From Aptenodytes patagonicus (taxonomy: Eukaryota; Chordata; Aves; Sphenisciformes; Spheniscidae), in assembly GCF_965638725.1 (NCBI RefSeq), contig NC_134961.1:1674001-1738000 (forward strand): DNA of 64,000 bases. Reading direction: 5' to 3'. Positions within the stretch are counted from its first letter, which is position 1. Every line of letters begins with the position of its first letter. Under the pieces are notes generated by a model. It did not search any database. It saw only the letters and a program-made list of their open reading frames with translations, and was not told the DNA's origin. This document shows positions 1 through 9,755 of the stretch, piece by piece. The position numbers and the translations under genes were made by a program.

Positions 1-190
1 AAAGCCATTCCCCCTTGTCCTATTGCTACAGGCCCTGCTGAAAAGTCCCTCCCCATCTTTCTTATAAGCCCCCTTTAAGTACTGACAGGCTGCAAGAAGG
101 TCTCCCCGGAGCCTTCTCCTCTCCAGGCTGAACAACCCCAACTCTCTCAGCCTGTCCTCATAGCAGAGGTGTTCCATCCCCCTGATCATT
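1..190 (-). repeat. CR1 LINE fragment (3' ORF2 region, reverse orientation)
   Basis: The text 'ctccaggctgaacaacccc' and 'ctctcagcctgtcctcatag' is the reverse complement of the well-known CR1 segment in which a 'gagaggctgag' stretch precedes 'ttgttcagcctggagaag'. The element runs off the left edge of the window, so its 3' tail is not seen. It stops near base 190, where ordinary GC-rich sequence resumes. Its divergence looks high, as in old avian CR1 copies. The right boundary is approximate. Confidence 0.75.
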
Positions 191-3100
191 TTTGTGGAGG
201 GGAGAGGAGGCAGCAGCGGTGGAGCAGAGCTGCCCACACTCGCCGTGCCAGCCAGGCGCTCGGTGGTGAGCCCGTGCCGGCCGGGAGCCTCGCCGAGCCT
301 TGCCGAGCCTCGCGGCAGCCGGGCGGCACCCCAGCAAATCAGGCCAATAAATATTTCAGCGGCAGTGAGGCCAGCTTTCCAACGGCTCCGCCGCACCCTG
401 CCATCCATTATTCAAAGCGTTTCCCTCTATAAATATGGAAGTGAATAATTGATGGGGGCTTGGCCCCCCCCCCCGGCCCCAGCCAGTGCCTGGCACGGGG
501 CCCTGCCGGTGCGCCGCCTGTCCTGCCCGCACCCTGTTTGCCGGAGCTGTGCCAAACCCTGCCAAAGAGAAGGGTCTGAGGCTGGAGGGCGCTGGGGTCC
601 CGGCAGCCCCCGGGGACACGGCCAGGAGCTGGAGCCCGGGGAAGCGGCTTCCAGCTCAGGGACCAGGGAGCAGGGACGCAGTCCTTGAGCCCCGAGGGAT
701 GGCTGGCACGTGCATCCAATGGTGGCTGATGGGACTGGAGGACCCTCTCCGTCGCTGGCTCCCCCCGGACCCAAGATAAAAGCGAGGGAATTATTTTAGC
801 CGCTTGATTTGGGACGGAGATGGCCAGGCCCTGATGGAGGGGCACCGAGGGAGGAGCCTCCCGGCCGGTGATGCTCATGGCCCAGGTCCATGGGCTCTGA
901 GGATGCTCCATGCAGCCTGGGGGGGATGGCTGCCACGTGGGGTGCAGCCTAGATACCCCGCTGCCCCCAACCCATTGCTTTCACCCTCACAGCATCCCTG
1001 GCCTCATCGAGCCCTCCTGGAGCAGCCAGGGAGGGGAGCAGTCACCCAAAAGGTGCCGTGGAAGAGCCCAGGAGCGCAGATAGCTGCCAGTGGCACAGCC
1101 GGCAAACCCCACGGGATTCATGGTGTGCGGCGTCTCCTGGAGCTGCCCTCCCCAGCACAGCAGGGCCGTGGGACAGGGCCGGTGGGAGCTGCTGAAGCCT
1201 CTCCTGCGGTGCGAGCAGCAGTGGTGCGGAGGTGCCTGCAGACGGCCCGGCCCGGTGGCAGCGGCACTGCGAGGGCCCAGCCTCTGGGGATGAACCCGGC
1301 CCTGTGCAGACAGTCTGGCGCCGCTCCCCACTCAGATGCAGCCTCTGCTGCCCCCACCTACGCTGCCCGACAGAGGAGCTGGGCCTCTGATGCTTGGACA
1401 TGTGTTAAATTCACTTGAAAGCAGGAGAAGAGGAGGGGGAAGAAGGAAGAAACTTAAAACCAGCGGCTCGGCGCTTGGCAGCAATCAGGGAAGCAAACAG
1501 AACATGCACCAGGGTGTCTAACAGCCATACAGCACAAATCCAAACAGATAATTACCAGGCGGCATGGGAAGGCTGTCGCTCCGGCACAGGGCCCACAGCC
1601 AGAGCTGTTCGGCATGCTGGCTGTCCCCGGGGAGAGGGCAGGTGGTGGCAGAGGGGCAGCCTGGGCCTCGGGAGCCCAAGGGGACAGTCACAGGAGGAGA
1701 CAGATGCTGACAAGTTGCCGGACTGAAATGCAGCCAGCGGGAGGTGTTGGCAATGGTTACAACCAGCTCAGACCTTGGTTGGTCCCCGAGGCCAGGCTCA
1801 GGGGGGGCTGAGTGGATTCAGCAGCTTTCCCAGTCCTGCCTTTGAAGACTGAGCCAGGTCCCACCTGCCCCGGGCACTGAGGCTGCCTGTCTGGCTCACA
1901 GAAATCCTGAACCATGAATGAGCTGGGAAGACGCTTCAAATAGAAAGATGGATGGAGAGTCAGGCCTTCTGGGCGCAGGCAGGCTCCAGGCAGCGGCAGG
2001 CCAGACAAGCAGGCTGGCTGTACACGGCCACATCTCTCCGGGGAAATGGGCAGGCAAAGATTTGGGGGTTCCTACCACCCTAAAAGGAGCAGTACTGTGC
2101 CTGAGGGGGGAGCCCAGCCTGGAGAGGGTGGGCAGGGGGCACAGACTGGGGAGGGGAGCGGGCCCGATAACCACTCTCTCCTCTGTCTCTAGCACTGTGG
2201 GATCTGTCCTCCACTGCTGCAGGAAAGCCCCTGCCTGCAGCCAAGCAGTCCCCCAGGTTCCCGCACCCTGGGACTGAGGGCACATCGCTCCAATGTACAA
2301 AGCACAAGTACCACATCCCGCGGAGATCAGAGCTGCTGTGTGCTGGGAGACCCAGCGCACACCCTGCCCTGCCCCAGGCCCTCCCTCCAACCCACTGAGA
2401 GAGCAGAGGGACAGGGAAATATGAAGCCGTCTGCCTTGGAGGTGTCAGTACAGAGCCCCTCTGATGTTCCAGCAGCTCCATGAGCACCTCCATATGTTTT
2501 TTGGTCACCCCAAAGCAACAGGAGAGCAGAGATCTGGCCTTTCCTCCTCTCGCCGTGATCTCACTGTTTGCAGATTGTGTGACTGAACCAACCACAAGGC
2601 CACCAGAAGGAGAGTTCAGCACTTGGTATGAGCATCCTCACTCTGGGATCCCACAGGAAGGGCCCAGCATCGCAACCCCCCCATAGCAAGCCCCCTCTGC
2701 TCTCACAGGCCACATCTTACAGGGGAAGCGTCTGCCACCAGTGGAGTGCCAGCTCCCAATCCACAGTGGGAGGAAACCTGACAAAAGCAAAGGACAAAGT
2801 CTTTTAGTCTCCCGAATTCACGCCAGGGTGCACATTTCACAGGAAACGTCATTGCCAGAGAAGTCACTCCATTCATGAGGGTTTTGTCATCCACAATGAG
2901 CGATGATGCAGTGGTGGGGGGCGGCTTTGACGCAGGAAGAGAGAAGAAAGAAGAGGGTCTAAGAGCCTGTCACTACAAACATTACACAGATGATGAAGAT
3001 GCTGGGAAGAATAGGACAAACACTGTCGGGAAGACAGAGCTTGTCCAAGCTGTTGGCGAGTTTACCATCTCCATGTGGCAGTGAAGAGGGATGAGGGCCT

Positions 3101-3350
3101 CAAGAGGTGGGCAGGATGATCAGTCACACAGCTAGTGCCACCCCTGCGTGGGTGTTTGCTGGGAGACCCCAGGCTGTGGCAGATGAGACGTGCTGGATCA
3201 GACTGTCACCCCGCTGCAGCCGGGCTCAAGGGCGAGTGCTGGACCAGCCAGGCTTGGAGGCTACCGAGGACTCCGGGTCAGCTGGGCTGGAAAGCCACCG
3301 AGACCCTGGACTAGCCAGGCGTGGGACCCACCGGGGACCCGGCCCTGCTC
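191..3350. other. Intergenic, no gene recognised
   Basis: I see no supported exon. The open frames here are short, overlap on both strands and match no family I know. An A/T-rich pocket at about 340-450 contains a MEF2-like CTATAAATAT core within GC-rich surroundings. Another pocket lies at 775-815. In human the neighbour on this side of METRN is FBXL16 on the opposite strand, so this region may hold its upstream or noncoding sequence. No FBXL16 protein sequence is visible. Confidence 0.4.
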
Positions 3351-3359
3351 GCTGGGCAG

Positions 3360-3515
3360 GCCCGTTCAGCACCGCGGACAGCGGCCCCGTTCAGCACCGC
3401 GGACAGCGGCCCGGGCCCGTTCAGCGCCGGGGGCCCCGTTCAGCACCGCGGACAGCGGCCCCCCGTTCAGCACCGCGGACAGCGACCCCCGTTCGGCACC
3501 GCGGACAGCGGCCCG
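3360..3515. repeat. Minisatellite, about 24-bp unit
   Basis: About six copies of a unit containing 'gttcagcaccgcggacagcg' are seen, starting near 3364, 3388, 3419 (degenerate), 3439, 3466 and 3489. Between copies the C-run length varies from 3 to 6. Open frames across it are artefacts of the repeat. Confidence 0.9.
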
Positions 3516-3592
3516 GCCTCCTCGGGGCCGCATCACCCTGCAAGGGCACCCCGCAAACGTGCCCCTGCGGGACCCCCCTGCCCCAGCGGGCC

Positions 3593-3960
3593 CCTGTGAG
3601 CATCCATTATTGCCCTGCCAGGTCCCTGCGAGCATCCACTACTGCCCCGCCAGGTCCTGTGAGGATCCACTACTACCCCGCCAGGTTCCTGTGAGCATCC
3701 ACTACTGCCCCGCCAGGTCCCTGCGAGGATCCACTACTGCCCCGCCAGGTCCCTGCGAGGATCCACTACTGCCCCGCCAGGTCCCTGCGAGGATCCACTA
3801 TTGCCCCGCCAGGTCCCTGTGAGGGTCCACTACTGCCCCGCCAGGTCCCTGCGAGGATCCACTACTGCCCCGCCAGGTCCCTGTGAGATCCTACTGTCGC
3901 CCCCCCAGGTCCCTGCAGTCCCCCCTCCTGCCCCGCCAGCCTGCTGTGAAGCCCTGTTAT
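3593..3960. repeat. Minisatellite, 32-bp unit
   Basis: About ten to eleven copies of a 32-bp unit with core 'gccccgccaggtccctgcga' followed by 'ggatccactact'. The central copies at 3690-3880 are nearly identical and the edges are degenerate. Because 32 is not a multiple of three, each frame cycles through three translations, which produces long but meaningless open frames. Confidence 0.9.
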
Positions 3961-4061
3961 CGCCCTGCCAGAATCCAAGGCTGCTGCAAAATTATTTCTG
4001 TAGAGCCACTGCTTCAGTGACAGAGCGCTGCTTGGCAGCAAGCAGCCATCACTCATGGCTT

Positions 4062-4262
4062 CCTGCACACACACACACACACATATATATATGCGCACCC
4101 AGACACGCACGGACACATGCACAACCACCCTGTCAGAGCCCCAGGAGCTGGTGGATGCACCTTGCACGAGCTTTGGCGTTCAGCTGCACATATACATGCA
4201 CACGTACACACACACACAGAGAGATAAGTGTATGCACGCGCGCACACACACACACACAGAGG
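4062..4262. repeat. Two (CA)n microsatellites
   Basis: A (CA)n stretch at about 4064-4082 runs into (TA)n. A second interrupted CA-rich stretch lies at about 4190-4260. No coding signal is visible. Confidence 0.85.
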
Positions 4263-7200
4263 GTTGCATCAGCTGAATTCATTAGCCCGTCTATTTTTAC
4301 TAATGCAGCAAATCAAGTTGCTCTACAGGCGGAGAAAACACACCCGAGACATAGTGCTGTGGCAGAGCGCACAGCCAAGGCTTTTGTCCAGCACTCCTGA
4401 GGGTAACGGCTCCCCGGGACTCCCTCAGCTCTACGCAACATCCCCCACCAGCAGCAATGCCACGCAGGCTCTTGCTTTGGGGGGGCTGAACCTGCCGACC
4501 AAAGCACACGGTAGTCATAAAGACATCCCACCATACAAATCGCCTTCCCCGGCAGTGCTCAGTGGTGCGCGAGCTGCCTCCTGCTCTGATTCCCATCAGG
4601 TCAGACCACTGCCCATGCCGTGAGCAGTCAGAGGGGTGTATGACTGCCGGCCTCCGAGGCCGGGTCCCCTCAGAGGGCTTGGGTCACCCCGGCAATGCAG
4701 AGGAGCGGCAGAAGGCCCTGGAGGAGCTGCCGGCTCCCCCAGAGATGGAGGGGTAGGGGGTGTGTTTGGGTAGAAGCTGCCTGTACATGTGCATGTGTGT
4801 GTGTGCACATTGATCAGCGCTCCCGGGCTCAGCACTCACACAAGTCAGCTGGGAGAGAGGCTCAGAGCACAGCTCCGAACTCGGTGCTAGGTATTGCCAC
4901 ACCGCACAAGCCAGGAATTTGTGGTGGGGAAGGGCCTCGCCACTCCGCCTGGCCCCGGAGACCTGCCATTTGTGTGATGGGAGCTGGGAAACTCCTTCCT
5001 GAGATTACCCTGAGAGCTCCTTGGGAGACCGGAGGGCTGAGAGCAGCTCTCCTGCTCCCTTGTTGGCACCCAAAGATGCCAAAGAGCTCGTTCCACCTTG
5101 CTGCGGACAAAGAGGCTCAGGAGGGGCTGGGAAAACAACTGGTTTGAGTCCCATTCCTGCCGGCTGCCACTCAGCACCGGGCTGGCTGGTGAATCCATCG
5201 CTGGGTCTCAGGCGGCTCATGACCGGGCAGCGGAGCCATCACGACAGGGATCCCCCCAGCACCGCTCTCCCCCAGGTCCCACGGCATTTCCAAACAGCAA
5301 GAGCTGGGGCTGGGCTATGCGGAGCCATCCCCATGCCCAGGGAGCTGGGGAAATGCTGGCTGAGGTGCCAAAGCCAAACTCTGCTCAGGTCCCCACCACT
5401 TTCCGCTTGGCTGAGAGAACGGCTCGTGTCCAGGGGCACCGGGAGACGCAGCTGCCGTCCCCCCCAGCTCTCAGCATGGGGCAGGTGCAGGGAGGAGGCA
5501 GAGGTCCAGCCCCCCAGGCCTGGCCAGGCAAAACTTCCTCGCAACAGGCAGCGGGGTCCCCTCCGGCTGCCGCAAACCCTTCCCGCAGCAGCATTTGTCT
5601 TCTCTGCTGAGACCCAAATCTCCCGAAGGCATCAAGCCCTGACCTCCCTCCCTATCCCAGGGAGCCCCCTGTCCCCTCGCAGGGGACACCCCCCCCCCCG
5701 CACAAGAGGAGCACGGAATGCACAGACCAGGGCAGAGCTGGACCTCGATGTGCTGCCCTGGGCCCACCTCCTCCAGCCTCCTCTGGAGGTACCATCCCTC
5801 ACTGCCATGGGAGGATGTTCATGCTTCAGCCAAGCTTTGCCCCGCTCCCCACCGACTGAGGCGAGGGGAAGCGGGAGCAGCTCCTCTTGTGCCGGCTCCT
5901 GCCCGGCCTGGCCCCCTGCTGCAAGCCCAACCAGAGCACGCCCAACTGATGGCAGCCGGCACGTTACAGCTCTTCTCTCTGCTTCTCTTGGGCCCAGGAA
6001 GGGGTGAACAAAAATGCAAGATCCCACGAGGAGAGAGGAGCCAGGAGACCGTGGCCCACGGCTGTCCCCGAGCCCCCTGCCCACTGATGTGCTCCCCAGG
6101 TACTGCTGGGACTTGAGCCCTTTCTTCAAACCCCTTCATCCCTCCAGACGTGGCAACAGCCACGCAAGCAGCGATGCCCCTTTGCCCCCCGGCTCAGGGG
6201 TCCGGCTGGGAGCTGGGGTCGGGCGAGGTGGGCAGACGCTTGCCCAGCACGGGGGCCATCGGCGCCAGGCTCATGGGATGCCGGGGCGGGCAGGTGGCGT
6301 TCAGCCACCGGGACTTCCTGCTGTAGGGGGTTGTAGGGGCTAAATGCCGACACAGGCTCCAAAAAGCCATTAGATACACTCCTGGAAGCAAAGGCACTGG
6401 CCTGATCCTGCTCCCAGGGCAGCCCCCCAGCTGCCCACTTCCCCCAGCCAGGAACTGGGCGCGGGTCACACCTCCAGCAGGGAGAAGCCCTGGAGAAATG
6501 GCTTCTGCCTGCCCCATCCTCAGATTCTCTCCCCTTCAGCCCCTGCCCCCTCCTCTGCACCGCCGGCCCTGGAGCACCCGGTGAATGTGGCCGATCCCCG
6601 TGGCGGGTGGGCAGAGGTTTGGCAGGGGTGGGATGCTGCCGAAGGAGCCCCACTCACCCACGCGCCCCATCCCCGCTCCCTCCCACGCCATCGGCACCTA
6701 CTTGCCTCTCAAATCCCCTTTCCCCTCTCCGGGCGCTGCTCAGCCGCACAGATACTAGCGGGGAGCAACGGGCCACGGCTTGGAGATGGGGCAACTGAGG
6801 CACGGGCAGGGCGACGTGGCTTTGCCACGGAGCTGCCAGAGTCTGAGTCAGGCAGAGCTTAAACCCACGGAGCATGAAGGCAGAATCCAGCCCCCAAACC
6901 CAAAGTGCTCCCGCTCCGGCCTCCCTTCTCCCGGCTGGAGGGTGGCCACATCCCCATGGGATGGTCAACACGGAGGTGATCCCGCCGGAGGGGATGGGGG
7001 GGACCCTTCCCCCCCTCCCGCCTTCCTGCATGTGACACGCTGGCATGAGCGAGGGTCCTTCCGTCCCCGGGAGCGGGATCTGGGGAGGGGGGAGGTTGCC
7101 AGTGCTGGGGATGCTCGTCCTGCCCGCTCCCTGCCGCCGTGGAGCTGCTGGCACGGGGAGAAGAGCAGGCCCGGCGGATGGCAAAGGGATCGATGTGGGG

Positions 7201-8490
7201 GAAGCCAGCTCGGGGAAAAATAGATATCTAGCTCATTAAAAATGGATGCTCGAGCGAGTCCTCCCCACTCCAGAGCCACCTCCCTCCCTCTTCCTGGTAG
7301 CCGGAGTGAAATCAGCACCGAGCTTTCAGAGGAGGGGAGATGCCAGCACGGCACGGCGCTCGCTCTGCACCCGCTGCTCCCACCCTGCTGCGTGCCGAGA
7401 CCCCCTGGGTGCTGCAAATAGGGCCCGAGACCCCCTGTACCCCAGGCAGAGGGTGGCTGTGGAGCAGGACCTCTGCCAGGAGCATCCCTGCCGCAGGGAC
7501 TGCCACACTCCAGCCTCCACCACCCGGGCACCACCACGTCCCGCCAGCGCCAGCAGATGCCCGAGAACCAGAGCTGCCCCAGCACCTCGGCCCGGTGCCC
7601 CATGGCACCCCCCCAGACCCCCACCCAGGCGAGGTCGTGGGGATCTGCGCCTGGCTGCTGCCACAGCCCTGTGCCTCAGTTTCCCCCCACCTGCCCCAGC
7701 CCTTCCATGGAGCTCAGCCTGCCCGCCTGGCCCCCAGCCCCAGCCGGCCTCGCGCACGGACCCTTCCGCCCGTCCCCATCCCCTGCCCCACCGAAACAAC
7801 CTGCCCCCGGCCCCTCGCCCCCCTCCCGGGCTGCTGGGGGATCCCTGGCCCCACGCTGGGCTCTGTGGGACCCCACTGTGGGGCTCAGCCCCCTCGGCCC
7901 CATCCCAGCCGGGGCCTTCCCCTTCCTCCATCCCCTGGGCCCCGGGATGGGGGGTGGCTGCTCCTGTCCCCCCCTGGCCTGTGTCACCCCGCAGTGGAGG
8001 AAAGCCCCACGGAGGCGTTGGGGTGTCGGGGTCTTGGGGTGCAGCCCTGGGGGTGCCAACGGTCCCATGGTGCCACCGGGGAGGACAAGGGACAGTTTGG
8101 GGGCTGGTGGCGGGGCGGGGGGTGGGGGTTGGGGGTGGTGTCAGTCAGCAGCCCCACACCTGGGTGACCCTGTCCCCACGGCGGTGTCTCCCTAAACCCC
8201 CACACCCCCGGTACCCACCCGACCCACCCCCCCCTCCTCCCTGCCGTTACCCACCCGGTGATGCCCGGCCATGCTGGGGGGGGGGCGCTCACCACCTTAC
8301 CCCCCCCCCCCAGCATCCCCCCCGGTCCCCAAACCTGGGCGTGGGAGGGGGCCAGCATCACCGGGTTGGGGGGAGGGGGATTATCACCGACCACCATCCT
8401 CGGTTGAGCTACCGGGAGAGGGAAGGGGCGGCGGGGGGGGGAGAGGGGGGAGCGCCACCGGACCGGGAGCCCCGGGGCCGGGCCGGCTCC
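4263..8490. other. Intergenic GC-rich spacer, no gene recognised
   Basis: About 4.2 kb of unique, GC-rich sequence. Open frames are numerous on both strands but are proline-, glycine- and arginine-rich shadows without splice context or recognisable motifs. Apart from small A/T-rich pockets, such as 7205-7245, I see nothing to annotate. Confidence 0.4.
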
Positions 8491-8495
8491 GCCGC

Positions 8496-8507
8496 CGTTA
8501 TATAACG
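8496..8507. promoter_or_regulatory. Palindromic TATA-like element in a GC-rich island
   Basis: CGTTATATAACG is a perfect 12-bp palindrome, so a TATATAA box reads on both strands inside very GC-rich sequence. It could serve transcription in either direction, for example an upstream promoter of the expected leftward neighbour. No transcript start is visible, and the role is inference only. Confidence 0.25.
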
Positions 8508-8547
8508 CGGCTCCATGATGCGGGATGCGGAGGGGGTGGTTGCAGCC

Positions 8548-8644
8548 CCGGTGCCGGTGCCGGTGCCGGTGCCGGTGCCGGTGCCGGTGCCGGTTTCACC
8601 GGCACCGGCACCGGCACCGGCACCGACACCGACACCGACACCGG
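8548..8644. repeat. Inverted hexamer microsatellite (hairpin)
   Basis: The left arm 8548-8594 is a run of GGTGCC units. The loop is 'ttc' at 8595-8597. The right arm 8598-8644 is ACCGGC units, then three ACCGAC units. The 47-bp arms pair at 44 positions. The array translates as repeated proline-valine or arginine-cysteine dipeptides, which is not evidence of a gene. Confidence 0.9.
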
Positions 8645-8740
8645 CTTTGTGTTGTAAAGGGTTTTCCCGAGCGGCTCTTACCTCCAGCACCGTCTCCCGA
8701 AGCTCATGCCATGCCTTGTGCCCGGCCTCTCTTGGTTGCA

Positions 8741-8870
8741 GGGGGAAAAAAAAAACCCAACCCCCCCAAAAAAACAACAAATCCCCCCAAAAAAAACCAC
8801 CGGGAAGAAAACCGGGAACACACCCCCACCCCCCACCCCTCTCCAAAAAATAAAAAATATATATATATAT
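8741..8870. repeat. Low-complexity A/C-rich stretch ending in (TA)n
   Basis: Alternating runs of A and C are followed by an AT dinucleotide tract near 8858-8870. It contrasts sharply with the flanking GC-rich DNA. No other feature is apparent. Confidence 0.7.
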
Positions 8871-9174
8871 GTCTCCCGGTTGGAAAAGGGGCCGGATCCT
8901 GCCCGGCCCCCGCCCCAACCCCGCTAAACAACAGGAAAAATAAGCGGGGAGCGGGGAGGAGGGGGGGGGGGGGAAAGGGGCCGGATCCGGATCCGGGGTG
9001 GGGGGGGGGGATGGAGAAGGGGGGGGTCCCTCCTGCCAGCCAGCCCGGGGAGCTGGGAGCTGCTGGCACACGCACACGCGCGTTCGCACACACGCACACG
9101 CGTGTCAGCAGCGGAGGCTGTTAAAGAGACACGGTCGCCGGTAAAGATAATGGATGACGGCGGGATGGCATCGC

Positions 9175-9210
9175 CACCGGCACCGGCACCGGCACCGGCA
9201 CCGGCACCGG
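9175..9210. repeat. (CACCGG)6 microsatellite
   Basis: Six perfect CACCGG units. This is the same hexamer as in the hairpin at 8548-8644, in METRN intron 1 and near the NUBP2-SPSB3 promoter. Confidence 0.95.
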
Positions 9211-9319
9211 GAGGGAGCGGCGAGGTGAGGGTGCGGGACACAGAGGGAGAGATGGGGCGGGGGGTGGGTGGGGGGGCGGTGGGTGCGGGCAGGGCTGGGC
9301 TGGCAGCTGGGTGTGCAGG

Positions 9320-9755
9320 CAGGGGGAGAGAGGGGTGGGTGGGTGGGTGAATGCAGGGGTGGAAGGATGGGGGGATGGAGGGAGGGAGGGAGGGAGGGAG
9401 GCAGGGAGGCAGGGATGGAGGGATGATGGAGAGATGGAGGGAGGGATGGAGGGGTGGAGGGAGGGATGGAGGGATGGGGAGATGGAGGGAGGGATGGAGG
9501 GGTGGAGGGAGGGATGGAGGGATGGGGAGATGGAGGGAGGGATGGAGGAGTGGAGGGAGGGATGGAGGGATGGGGAGATGGAGGGAGGGATGGAGGGGTG
9601 GAGGGAGGGATGGAGGGATGGGGAGATGGAGGGATGGAGGGATGGATGGAGAGACGGAGGGATGGAGGGGTGGAAGGCGGGATGAAGGGATGGAGGGATG
9701 GATGGAAGGATGGAGGGGCGGATGGAGAAATGGAGGGATGGATGGACAGACAGAT
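9320..9755. repeat. Purine-strand minisatellite with 48-bp higher-order unit
   Basis: The + strand is almost all G and A with spaced T, built from 'gatggagg' and 'gagg' blocks. A 48-bp higher-order unit recurs from 9481, 9529 and 9577 with only a few changes. The flanks at 9320-9430 and 9625-9755 are less regular. The long open frames of G, W, E, R and D are a by-product. Confidence 0.9.

Noticed and set aside
3360-3960. CRISPR-like regular repeats
   Set aside because: The repeats are contiguous minisatellite units without unique spacers, in a vertebrate genome.
9320-9755. Open frames rich in Gly, Trp, Glu, Met and Arg
   Set aside because: Translation of the 48-bp purine minisatellite; no start context, splice sites or family match.
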